Positions 37,734 through 50,400 of a stretch of DNA of 64,000 bases are shown here, in pieces (position 1 is the first letter of the stretch; each line of letters begins with the position of its first letter). Source of the DNA: Paratinospora sagittata (lineage: Eukaryota > Streptophyta > Magnoliopsida > Ranunculales > Menispermaceae). The notes beneath the pieces were generated by a model. It did not search any database and was not told where the DNA came from. It saw nothing but the letters and a program-made list of their open reading frames with translations. Location of the stretch: positions 4,509,931 to 4,573,930 of the forward strand of contig CM069598.1 of assembly GCA_035771175.1 (NCBI GenBank), read 5' to 3'. The position numbers and the translations under genes are program-made.

Positions 37734-38564
37734 CATTCCTAGGTCATCTAACCCCACCTTAACTGGCCACTGACAGTGTGGGTAAGATTGTGTACACGAA
37801 CATTTCCTCATACCCCACACTATAACAAATTGGTTTCTAAAATATCTTATAGAAAAAACATGTTCTATTTCCCTCTCAGATGTACTATGTCCTTGCATTT
37901 GGGAAAAAGAATAACAAGTGCTTTGTGGGGCTATAAAGTTTCTAAAATACGTATCAATATGTTTTATTAGAGTTGGAACATTGAGTTGGATAGCAATATA
38001 GTTAGCATATGGCAACATAAACTAATATGGGCAAATTAATGAAATTAAGATGCGCTTGATCTAACTGAAATATTGCAGCTGTTTCAAACTTTCGATTTCG
38101 TCTAAAGATCAAAGCAAGTTGACAGCCCATACTAAAATTAACAGAGCAATCCACATTACTCAAGTCAAGTCCAATATGGTCTTAAACTGAAAACACTTTT
38201 GAGTTATCATCCTTTCTTCTATCCAATTCTAGGAATGAGTATGATGACTCCTGTGGCCATGCGTGAATTGTATTGTCACCCTTTATACATGAGAACAGGA
38301 CCATCTACCCCAAAATTCAAATGCCATCTCACATCACCTCCTCATTTCATAAATGCACACCCACCCTTCAATAGAAAAACCACTGCAACAAGGTCACTGC
38401 AATTCATTTACCACAGTAGTATATATCTCAATGGAGTGCTATTCTCTTCAACTTCTGAGACCTATCATAGCTTGCCCATAACTATTTAACACCCAATTTG
38501 CAAAGATAAACTTGGAAGCTTTTGTTCAATCAATTCTTTTTGTTTTTTAATATAAGAATGCCCT
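37732..38564. other. Spacer downstream of pectinesterase
   Basis: No gene or element recognised. Confidence 0.4.
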
Positions 38565-38728
38565 GTTTACTTTGGATACATGCAATTAGGGAGGAATTAA
38601 AGTCTTAGCCACTCACCTCCATCAATGAAATTCATGTCAAGGAACGGTTTACTTTGGATACATGCAATTAGGGAGGAATTAAAGTCTTAGCCACTCATCT
38701 CCATCAATGAAATTCATGTCAAGGAACG
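38565..38728. repeat. 82-bp tandem duplication over the pectinesterase stop codon
   Basis: Two units, 38565-38646 and 38647-38728, nearly identical (one difference noted by eye). The gene-proximal unit (38647-38728) contains the last 50 coding bases and the stop; the other lies in the presumed 3' UTR. Confidence 0.92.
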
Positions 38729-40257
38729 GTCTTGCTTCCTCGTAGCTTAATGATTTCGCCCATCGCACCCTTTCTCTTGTATCAGCTCCTCTCCCTCTAC
38801 ACTGGTACTCACCAAACTGAACTGTCCTGAAAGATCAAAAGCCAATTGCCAGGAATTGTTAGAAATGCTTCTTCATATATATATTTTGATAAGTTTAGTT
38901 TAATTCTTACCTTCTTCTTGTAGGGTCACCCCAGTCACTCCAGCCCAAAGGATTAACAATTCCATCCAAATTACAGTAGGAGTAAACTACTCTTGAATAG
39001 ATACCCCAAGCTCTTCCCAAGAATATTATCCCAGTACCACCTACTGTACAATTGAAGAACGAGAACCCCGTGTTCTCGATCGCTGAGTTCCTATGTGACG
39101 CTGCAATTGCACCGGATTCTCTAGCTGTTGAATGAAGCAAGCATTCCTGAGTAAAAAATTCCCACTAGTTAATATCAGAAAACAAAGCTAAGAAAGATTT
39201 CCATGATTCTAGTTAATTTCTATGGCGCTCTCCTTAATAATATAGTTTAGTCTCTTGTAAAAATTGGGATCTCTTTACCTTGTAGAGTGATCTTGCATTA
39301 CCAAAGATGAAGTCGATACATCCTCGAATGTAACACTGGTAGAAGAAATGTGTTCCACTTAGGTCCAATAATGTATCCTGTGAACCTAGAATCTCTACCT
39401 TGTAGAACATGGATTTGTCTCCGGCTACTCTCAATGCGACAGCTTGCATCCCTGTTCCTCCTGGCACTGCTTCTACTGTATTCTATAAAATTTAAGAATC
39501 ATAAATTCCAAGGTTTAACTCCCAAATGAAGACATGTTATAGCTTCTTGTTTCAATCCCACATGCAATTTGAGCAAGCAAGCAATTGTTACCTTTATAGT
39601 AATCCCTGTGGCGCAGAAGTAATCGGATTCTACGTCAACAGTTGCAGTGTTGAACGTCCCGGTTTGCTGCCCGTTGGCATCTTTATCTGAAGCTTTAGTG
39701 TGCCAAGAAATCACCGTTTCGGAGCTTTGGTTCCCGATGAAGGAGACGAAAGGCTTGTCTCTTGGAACAATTATCCTTTCACTGCAAGAATTCTTAGCAA
39801 ACTTGAGAAATCAGAGTACAACAAAGAAACAAGGAATTGATGATGATAAGTCATAAACTTTCGAAATAATCGAATTAATGGATCGCGAGTATATAGGTTA
39901 AGATTACTAGTAAAAAGAAACAGAATTTGAAAGAACAGATTACTTGATAACTGACCTATAGACCCCTGGAAGTATCAAAATCTTGACCCTTCTTGTGTTG
40001 TTAAAAGGAATCAAATCAATGGCACCTTGAACTGTGACTGAATCTCCAGTTCCATCCTTAGCCACCAAAAGAACTCTAGTACAATTGTCTTTATCATTCA
40101 TTCTCAACCTCCCCAAGTTATCTTCTACTTTCATATCCTCCCAAGTAATATAATTTTCAGAAGGAAACTGATTAGAACTTTCAGAAATACCCAATGGAAA
40201 GAAAACAAAGAAAACAACCACAAACAGCCTTAAAAACACTGCAGAATCAATATCCAT
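38679..40257 (-). CDS. Pectinesterase (pectin methylesterase), QRT1-like, no PRO region
   Basis: Removes methyl esters from cell-wall homogalacturonan; secreted. Five exons (minus): 39956-40257, 39592-39781, 39279-39482, 38911-39146, 38679-38826; the frame closes at 359 residues. A signal peptide (LFVVVFFVFF at about residues 11-20) precedes the catalytic domain directly, with no inhibitor-like PRO region. Family motifs are all present: GSQDTLL with Asp200, DFIFGNA with Asp221, and LGRAWGIYSR with Arg277, so catalysis is expected to be intact. The C-terminus ends DEWLRL. Overall resemblance is to QRT1-type enzymes, but I would not fix the orthologue. The stop codon lies inside an 82-bp tandem repeat. 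Confidence 0.92.
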
Positions 40258-41649
40258 GAGAACAAACTGGTAAATTTAGGAGGTGCGTACCCAGGATTTT
40301 TGCTTGAAAAATTAAAGCAAGTGGGAGATTGAAGAGAAAATTAAGGGTGAGAAAGAACTGAAGAAGATAATAAATGAGAGGAGCGTGCAATTTGGAAGTG
40401 ACTGTTTTAGTTCTTCTTCTTCTTCTACTACTACTACTGAAATTGAAGGGAAAAGAGAGAGAGAGAGAGAAGAAGGGAAAAGGTCAGTCATGACAAGTGT
40501 ACCAATTGAAAGAAAGAAAAAAAAAAAAAATTTAGTGGGGTTGGATTATGGGGGAAGTGGTGGTTGATGAGTAGTTAAGCTCAGACAACGGTTATGTTTC
40601 ATTTAGAAACTGAAAAAACTCTTTGTTTTTAATCATGTTTGGAACCTTAGAAATAGCGTTTCAGAGTGAATGCGACGGTTGTGTTTCAAACTACGCAACT
40701 CTTCTGATTATTTGAGAAAAATGCTTCATAAATGTAAGGTAAATATTATTTGACAAAGTTTACATTAATATGCATATATGTCTTTTTAATTAGGGGAAGA
40801 AAAGCCATGAGAATATAATTTTTCAAAATGGAAATGATGTGTGTTTTTTTTTTTTTTTTTTTTTAAAGAATGAAAAATGACTTTGAAATGTTAAGAATTG
40901 GGTAAAAATAAATTAATGAGTAAGCTCTTGAACTATTTGTATATATATATAGTATAGAACCATATGTGATGCACATTATTTTAGTGGGATTTTCGTAAGG
41001 CTTATTTAATCATCGATATTGATACTATGTCTAAAAGTATTAGTAACTCCGAATAAATAAACATAAGATTGTAATTTTCAAATGTATTCTTTTTAAAAAA
41101 CACAACAAAAAAAAATAAAAAAATGACTTTGAAATGTTAAAAATTGAGCAAAAATAAGTTAATGAGAAAGCTTTTGAAGTATTTTTAATCTAAATAATAT
41201 AGAACTATATACTGTCATATGCATTATGTAAAAGTATTAGTAATTTTTATTACATGTTGTTAATGTACATACTTTATTATGTTTGATCTCTCAATTAGTT
41301 TATCAATAAAATAATCATCATAAATCATGGTTTCTATAGTGATACATTAAGTTGACCTTAATGTCAACTAGGACGATCATATTATTGAGGACAATGCATA
41401 TAGTTGCGGAGTTTGGTCAATTCAAAGTTTCACATTCTTTCTAGTCATTGTCAAGTTCAATGATAAGCTTTATAGCAAATATATCTTTGATTATTTCTTC
41501 ATAAAATCACATAAGAAAACCAATGTCTATTTCTTGAGATGAAGTAACATTACAAATTCAAAATAAATTCAACTTCTAACATATATTTAAACTTAATTTT
41601 ATAAAATTTTATTGCTAATAAACTATAAGATATTATTTGAAATATAGAG

Positions 41650-41702
<53 letters not shown>

Positions 41703-42840
41703 ATAAAAGAAATATGTATTGTGTGACCTTATTACATGATATTCAAGAACACATATTGTATCTATATTGATACAACATATCTTGAGACGTCTCATTCATT
41801 GTATACTACAAACAGGGTATAGTTTTAGTGACACACTCTTAGCGACAAAAATGGCTTTAGTTGCTGATGCTCATATACAATAATGACATTGAAAATTGCT
41901 TTATTATCCTAAGAAAAAAGAAAAGAACTTGTTCTATTTACTACCTGGTATATAATTAAATTGCAACATATAGGACAAAAACTAAATCTTTACTAGATTG
42001 TGTAACGTAAAATATAAAGATTTTACAACACATATATTTATTAATATGTTTCGAGATGCCTCGCATTCAAGTCTTTTTGGTAACGGTTAATTGACACCTT
42101 TTTGGTAAAAAAGAAAAAAAGAATTATATATTTTTTTTAATCTTATTGAAATTTTTCTATACATCATTTAGATCTATTGTGTAATTTTCAATAGTTAGAG
42201 TCTTTCTTTTTCATACAAGGATCAATAAAGATTTTAAAATTAATCATCAGAACAAGCTATAGATAATAGTTTTCATAATATTTTAGCATTATTCTTAAGA
42301 AATTTTATTAGTTTTTTTTTTAAAATATCATTACGCACAAAAAATTAAAATTATAAACATTTTTTTTTTTTAAAAAACACTTGTTATAATCTTTGTTATT
42401 ACAATTATGGAATCAAAATCTTGAAACCGGATCGTGTTCATCTTCTTTATTTGGAACTATTTACAAAGACAAAAGGCGTACTTTTTTCATTATATTTTTT
42501 CCATTATAAGCTTGTACATAGAATAGACCAAATGAAAATTGTATGAGAAAGCTTTATTCCATCTATTCCTTCGTCTGTGTCTCGTCTCTTCTCCCTTCAT
42601 TCCTCAATACTCTCTTTTATGTTGTTCTAAAGAAATAATTTCATCAACCATTCGTTTGTCACTAGTTTCTCTTTTGGGTATTTGTTTTTGTTACCAACAG
42701 GACTTGGTTTTTTCTTTTCATTTTATTAATAATTCAACTAGCATTTGATTAAGTTCTTGTTACCTTGGTCGAAAATTTTTCAATAAATTATCTTCTTGTT
42801 CCATTAGCATTCCTTCACATTTTAGCCCAAGGTAAAAGAA
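40258..42840. other. Gene-free AT-rich spacer, upstream of pectinesterase
   Basis: The first 150 bases are the pectinesterase leader and promoter (minus), including CTT/CTA and GA microsatellites at 40408-40470. A poly-T run is at about 40846-40863 and (AT)n at 41653-41697. A phrase near 41830 (agtgacacactcttagcgac) resembles common plant repeat termini. No gene seen. Confidence 0.45.
41653..41697. repeat. (AT)n microsatellite
   Basis: About 22 AT units. Confidence 0.92.
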
Positions 42841-42850
42841 ACTCGGTATT

Positions 42851-43066
42851 ATGGCAACTAATCCTATTGTACCAGTGATAGTCAACAATGAGATATCAGA
42901 GCCAAAACAACTAATTGCCATAGAAGTTAGTACCATGGATCCAGTGATGCCACCGTCGGCCATAAGCCATGAGATTGAAGTTTCATCTGTCGGGGAACAT
43001 TCTTCATCCATTGGTTACCCCGAGAAATTTAATGGTAAGCATATAACTCATAGAAATACATGTTAA
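42851..43066 (+). pseudogene. Possible Copia gag N-terminal scrap
   Basis: A 71-codon frame starting MATNPIVPVIVNNEISEP and containing YPEKFNG, which resembles the PEKFNG block near the start of Copia gag proteins. Similarity stops right after it. No LTR, PBS or pol sequence was found, so this is tentative. Confidence 0.3.
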
Positions 43067-44060
43067 ATTATAAATTGTATGTAAAAGAATCGATAATTGA
43101 CAAATTAGGGTTTTTTAAGTTATCAAAATTTTTACATATTAAGTCATAGATTTCTTGCATTAATAGCCAATGTTTATAGAGCTCAAAGATTCAATACTTT
43201 TTTGGGGTTTTTTTTTTTTTTTGTAGGCTTATATCTCAGGGTTCTAATAATACGAATAATGTAACAAATCTCAAGCATCCGGTTGGTATAATAGCATGTA
43301 CTTAGATTAAACCTTATTTTAGTGTTTGTGTTACCTAGCTTAATCACATGATGTTATATTGTGAATATTCTACTATCTTGTAGTACTTTATTTTTATCCG
43401 TTTCTCGTGTGTAGGGCTCTAGTAAGACTGTCCACAAAATTAATCTTATAGTAGATTTATTTGTTATGGATTTTGCTGTTCTCTTATACTCAAGGGGAAA
43501 AGTACTAAAGAAAGTTAAAAAGTAATAAATAAATAAATAACTAAAATAAAATAATAGGGCAATCCGATGTAACAATTCCCGCCTATATCTGCGGGTTCTG
43601 AAACAAGGATAGGACCACTTTTTGGATTAATTGTACACAATCTTACATTGCATCACTAGAAGTTGTTTTCATGTTTTAAAAATAAAATAAAATAAAAGGG
43701 TGGGATAAGGGGATGCTATGCTCTTTACTGCCTTAATTTATACGCATTATCATAGTTATATTAGCTTTTTGAAATAAGATTAGAGAAGGATTTGTAAAAT
43801 AAGCTAAAGAATTTATAAATTATGATAATTTATACAAATTAACATAATTATCTCTTTGAGTTGTTATAACTAATTGAACTCATTTTCAACATTATTTCTA
43901 TGTTAGACCTTATTTTATGCAATTAAATATTTATGCTATTGAATTAGGAATTTTGTAAATGATAAATATCTACTGAATGAACTTTTGAAAATACATTTAT
44001 GTAACACATTTATACAAAACAATCGAAATTTGCATAATAAAAAATAAAAGGATACGAATA
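43067..44060. other. AT-rich spacer upstream of ADA2
   Basis: No gene or clear element seen. Confidence 0.4.
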
Positions 44061-44368
44061 ACAAACAAACAGAGCAGCAGGTCCTAGTTCCTATTCCTAA
44101 CAAGAATTAGGAAACCTTATTTCAGTAAGGTGTTTGAAACTAAACCAGCAGCCAAACAGCCGGAAAACCTTTCCCGCTCCACGGGGCTTCGCCTCCGAAT
44201 CTCCGGCTCAGGCCAAGCTCACTAAATTTCTTGTTCCAAACACTTGAGAAATCTCAATTCGAACCTAAAGCAAAATCTAATCCATCCGAACAATCTTGGA
44301 AATTTTTATTTAATTTGTTGCTAAGTGCTCCAATTTTCCAATTTTGTTCTTTGTTACAATAATCAACG

Positions 44369-44446
44369 ATGAGCGCTTCTTCGGCATTTTTGGATAGAAT
44401 TCTAGGGTTTTTGTTGATCTTTATAAGTAACTGTTCTACTCCTTAA
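44369..44446 (+). promoter_or_regulatory. 25-codon upstream ORF in ADA2 leader
   Basis: MSASSAFLDRILGFLL... stops TAA 36 bases before the ADA2 ATG. If the leader is unspliced, it would lie in the mRNA and could lower or tune translation. Confidence 0.45.
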
Positions 44447-44482
44447 GTAGGCATTCAAGTGTTGTCACCAGTTTCTGACTCG

Positions 44483-47400
44483 ATGGGGCGTTCTCGTGGC
44501 GTTCACAATTCTTCGGAGGATCTGAGCCAGAGGTAACTGTGATCTTCTTTACTTGAGCGTTCTGATTTATGGTGTGAAGTTTTTTGGGCTGGTTTTGATG
44601 TTTCTTGTGTGTTCTGAATTGATCAAGTGACGGTTTTTATGGTTTTTTGTGATGATTTCTTTTAGAGCTTCATCTTGTACATTTATTTTATTTTGTTTGT
44701 AATCAAGAATGAGGCTTTGTATGATCAATTATATCACTGTTAAATTCTGTGTTTTGGAGCTGTTGTTTCAACTAGTGACTGACCAATTTGCTTACTAGTG
44801 ATGATGAGTAACTAACTAGCTTGTCTTGTATGCTTAAAGCTGTCAATTTTGTCAAATATATATGTGAGGATGGATGATGTGAAGCTTGATCATTTGCTTA
44901 CCAATGTGTTAAAATCTTAAATGTTGAAGTGTTGGGACACGGATGCTCGGTTGCAATTATGTTGTTTTGTTCCATTTTTTGTGTGTTTATGAGAGCATGG
45001 TGGCAAGGCTCATTCATAGTCATGATTGTAAACTCAACTCAACTCAACTAAGCCTTTTCCCAATTACATGGGGTCTACTACATGAATCTACTTCTTTTTA
45101 GTAGATTCGTGTTAGTTGATTTGACAAGCTTTACGCTGGCTGTCATCTAACTAACATAACTGTCCTCCTTTTTTCCGGTCTTGGGACCAACTGTGTTTAA
45201 GGATATATCCATATACTCAGCACAAGCGGAGTTATATTCATGTCTGTAAAGTGTAAAGCTCTTTCTTTGAGTTGCTTATCTAAATTCTTATCTTTTAATG
45301 AGTTGAAGTTTTCTTTTATATGCATGTTTCATATGCAAGTGCATTGGTGGTGCCTTGTGACTTTTTTATTCATTCTTGGTTTTGAAGAGCTTCACTTCAA
45401 TATTTCTCTTGATTTCGTTATGTTTACGCTTGATTCATGGAATACTAGAATGCTAGAAACTTATTAAGTCAATAAATTCATAAAATTCATCTTGATTTTG
45501 TGTAGTTTCTAAGTCAATTGACTTTTTGTTAGTCATTTTTCAACTTCACTCTGTTATACATTTTGTAGATCAAAGAGAAAAAGGGCCATCTCAAGTGTGG
45601 AGAATATAGAATCTGCTGCTGGAGGTATGTTCTTGTTGGCATATCCATGCCAATTAACTTCATCAACATAGTGCAATTATTCATTGGCTTCTTTATTCTT
45701 ACTCCATGCATAAGTAGCAAAGGACAATAATAAAAGGTTCTAGTACATGGCATCTATTGGGGGGCCATCTTTGTTCTAAGCAATAATCACCTTAGCTTTC
45801 CACTTTTCTTCAGCATCTGGAAACACATTTAGCTCAAACATTCTAATAGCTGTAAATTAGGTAACTGGCCATGGTTTGCTTGGAAATCGACAACACAAGC
45901 ATGGTGCTGTTTATGGTATTTACTTCTTTTTAAGGATAAAAATAATCGATTTCGCTTTCCACTTTGGTCCCTTAAAATTTGGAATTGATTCATAGAAGTT
46001 CAATTAGCCATGGAGACTTTTTGTAAAATTTAACATTTTAGGGAATTTTAGAGGGTTTTTATTTAAATTTTGGGAGGATCTTTGCTTCTTTTATTATACG
46101 TTGAAACAAACATGATTATGTACTAAAAACATATTAAACTATAATATACAGTGGCATATTTCTGTACTTTTTATTTACATTTAATTTGTAATTCAGTGGT
46201 TATAATTTTTTTTTTAAATTGACTAAAGTTCGGTGAAGTTTGAATAATTTTTCCATGCTCATTTAAGTACTTTTGCAGTGTTGCTACTCTCATCTCCATT
46301 GATGTCAATGAAATGTTCGTTTATTATTCATCTTTGGTCTTGTTTGTTAACTATATCTTTATTTGAGTTATAGGCCATGGAACAACTGAAGGGAAAAGGG
46401 CCTTGTACCATTGTAACTATTGCAACAAGGACATTTCAGGAAAGATTCGTATTAAATGTGTCAAATGCCCAGACTTTGACCTATGTGTAGAGTGCTTCAG
46501 TGTTGGAGCTGAGGTTACACCTCACAAAAGCAATCACCCTTACAGGGTTATGGTTAGTAACTCCTCATAATGTCCTTGCCTCTTCAACACCTTGCTCTCA
46601 TCTTGATTTGTGCTATGATGGTTTAACAATATTTTGCTGTTCATATGCTAGCATGATGGCATCTATCCACTATCTCCCTTATCTGAAGTCCTTACCTTTG
46701 TAAATTGTAATGATCTAATTGGGTTGCTGAATGGGTTTTATAACCTGTATTATTTTCATTATAAAATGTGAATTTTGTTGAATGCAACAAATACAATCCT
46801 GATTTATTGAATTCTATGATTTCTCTACATTTGAATTTTTTTTTCCTTATTTATATTTGTAGGCTAGTGCAAGTCTTACATTTCTATAATTTTTGTTTTT
46901 TTTTTGCTTTAATTGGTTCCCATGTTGGTATAATTGTGTTGTAACGGTTGTTCAATGATCCAATCGAAGAGTTAATTTTTCAAGGGAAGCTCATGTCATC
47001 TATTCTATGGTTTGGATTGGTTTTGTATTTTAAATTGGGTTAGGATGGGTTAAGATATTTGTAACTCAAGTTTGGGTTGGGTCAAAATTTTTCGAAAACG
47101 TAACCAATAGACCCAGACCAATCCAAACTAATTAGAAATAATACTTTTTATTCTACTCACTATTTTCTTTATAGTCATTACTATGAATAAATTGCTTAAA
47201 ATGCCATAATGAAATTAGAATAAAAGAAAGCTTATTATAATATTTTCATTTGTCTTGGAAATAGTTTTATTAGATGGCATTTAGAATCCATAGATTAAGT
47301 AGAACATGAGGTTTTAGAATACGTGGATTGAATATACCAACTCAACTAACTTGACCCAAACCAATCCGAAGTCATTGGGTTGGGTTGGGTTAACATTTTT

Positions 47401-50400
47401 CCAACCCGACTTGATTCGGTTGGTTTGTTATTTGACCAAAACTTGAACCAACCCAACCTGTAAACACTCCTAACTCACTGTGTCTCTCCTTCCTTTCTTA
47501 TCTTCTCTGTTGACTGCATTTGTATATGAATATGAGAAGGGATTTATGAGACTCTAGAACACTTACCTGGATTTTCTCGATAATTTTTTTTTCCTGTTTT
47601 TTAATCCAACAGGACTGTTTGTCGTTCCCCCTTATTTGTGCGGATTGGAATGCAGATGAAGAGATTCTACTACTAGAGGTAGTTCATTTTTATTAATATT
47701 ACTTTCAAAGTGAATCCTGTGAATCAGGTTCTTGTCAACTTGCACATTAGTAAAGTTGATGTTGAGAGGATTAGTGCGTCGCTTGATGCTTAGGCGTTTA
47801 AAAAATTTCTGTGATAACCTTTTATTAGGGAATTGAAATGTATGGCTTGGGAAACTGGGCAGAAGTCGCAGAGCATGTTGGTACAAAGAGCAAGGCTCAA
47901 TGTATTGACCACTATACAAGTTGCTACATAAACTCACCATACTTTCCTCTTCCGGTATGGCATATTTATCTATCTCATTTATCTTAAATCAATTCTTTTT
48001 GTATGTGGAACAGAATGCGAGGATAGAGAGTAGATTTTGGTGGGTTATTCTTGAGTAAAAAATATCCAATACATTGAACATTTTTATGGTTTTTTAGGAC
48101 ATGTCTCATGCTGCTGGAAAGAATAGAAAAGAACTCCTTGCAATGGCTAAAGTACAAGGTGAGGGCAAGACCAATTAGTGATGATGTTTCTATGAATTGT
48201 TTTTATTTGTTTTAAGTTTTTTTCTTGAATTTTATTTTCATCTACTAGTTTTTCTCCATGCAATTTTTAACATCTTAGGAAAGGAGATGGTCAAATATTA
48301 CAATTCAATGGTGGGGAATTCTTGTTCCCGTCCATGTAGTTAGATAGGGTCCATTTGGGGCCACTGTGATTGGTAGTTAAGGTTTAAATTACCACAAATC
48401 ATTCTGTTTCAAAAAAATTACCACAAATCAAGCACTTAAGTCACTGACTCACTGTTGCATGCCATCTTATTGCACGCTTGACTACTTGATTTACAGGAAA
48501 CTATGGTGTTAACCTTCATTGCTATGAACTTAAGAACATAGTTTTACCAAGATTGATAAAAAACTTGAATTTAAATCTTGAGCAATGGCATGGAATGTTT
48601 CGATAATATTCATTATATCTCTCTAGTATATTCAAAGATTGATTTGCAAATTGGGCTTCCTGCATGTTTTGAGGTCAAGAGGTTGTTTCTCCTCTTGTGA
48701 GGGAAGATGGTGTTATTTGGTGGATGCTTTTGTGCTTGGCGTTCTGGATGGGAGGTTTATTTTGTTAATTAAGTCTAGCTTGGTTTGATGCTATTGACAG
48801 CAATAGTTTTTCAGGCCAGCGGTGGTGTTGAAGGCAGCACCTCTGGTGCTAAGATGTAAATTTTCTTTAGTTTTTCAAGTAATACATATATTATAGTTTC
48901 TTCTCAAAAAAAAATATATATATTCAAAGATTGATTTAATTCCCTTGTTATGGATACTTATCTAAACAGGTATAGTTTAATTGTTCACTGATAACTGATA
49001 AATGGCTGGGAGTTTCTAGTCCTTACGTGCTCTTGATTGCTGCAGGGATTTCCACACCTGGGGAGCTCTCAATGAAGGAAGAGTATCCTTTCTCTCCTTC
49101 AACGGTCAAGTATGATTACTGGTTTCTTTTTTTTCAGGCATATCTTTAACTTTCTATTTTATCACTTATGAGCTCTCATTTGGATGTGTTTGATCAGAGT
49201 TGAGGAAGCTTCAGTTGGTAGATCTCCATCTTGCTTACCTTCAGGTATGGCAAATAGATATTATTGAATAGTTTCATGTTTTGAATTGTTTGCCATTTAT
49301 TTCATGAATACAGTATGGAAAAACATTCATTGTATACATTTCTTATATGTGTCAAATGTAGAGTCTGGGGTTGCTGGTAGCAGTGTAATTCCAGCTACTG
49401 CACAGAAATCATTGAATATGACACAGATCAAGGATGGCTCTGATGACATAAAAGTGGAAGGTTTGATGAAAATTTTTGTCATTTGTTGCAAATTATAGCT
49501 AAACTTTGTTGTCATAGCATAGATATGGTAAATACAAGATTTCTTGTGTACTGTGTATGGTTGCTTACTTGCTAGTTATCCTTGGACATCTCAATTGGTG
49601 CATGCATACTAAGAGCCCTGACTGATCACATATATTCACTAGATAGAATTTCAAGTTGACCTCTTCCTAGTTCCCAACATTTTCTTAGCCGCCCATCGTA
49701 TTCATACATACGATATTTCTTTGGGAAATTTGGTAGTTCTGTTATCCCAATCAAGAAGTAAAGCAAACTGAAAATGTCACTTCAGTTCATTTCAACTGGA
49801 TTTCTTATATGATGGTAGCAGTTCATTTCTCACGGAAGCATAACTGAATTTTAGATGTTTATTCAAGCTCTTTCCACAGTCACGAGGAGGGAAATATTGA
49901 CCTGATAACATTTTTCTCTCTTGCCCCACCTTGTCCTCCCTTGCCCCTTCCCTTTTGGTCTTGTTTGCACTGCATTTTGTGTTTGCACAAAGTCTAATTG
50001 TACTAAATTTTTATTGCTGTTGCCAACTTTTGATTTCCAATTTGTTGGAGTAACCTTTGGTAAGTTTAGCCATAACGTAAAGTATTGTATCATTGTGTGT
50101 ATTCTCCTTCTAACTTTAATTTCAAATAAATAAAGTTCTGATGATTGGATTGTCCAGTTTTTAATCACTTTATAGTAATGCTGTGACTATTAGTTTTTCC
50201 GTGTACATGAGAGATGCTGATCCATTTTTGCTGTGCTGTGATGTCAGATGCTCAGGTAGACAGGAGCATTGCTGGAAAAACACCCAAGTCTTCCAAAGAT
50301 GAGGGCCCATCCTTAATTGAGCTGAGTGGCTATAACACAAAAAGGAAGGAGTTTGACCCTGAATATGACAATGATGCCGAACAGTCACTCGCAGATATGG

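Noticed and set aside
41653..41697. Regularly spaced repeats as a possible CRISPR array
   Set aside because: Simple dinucleotide microsatellite; no spacers, and the genome is a plant.
48360..48440. Repeated 'ttaccacaaatca' phrase
   Set aside because: Only two short copies without termini; too little to call a repeat element.
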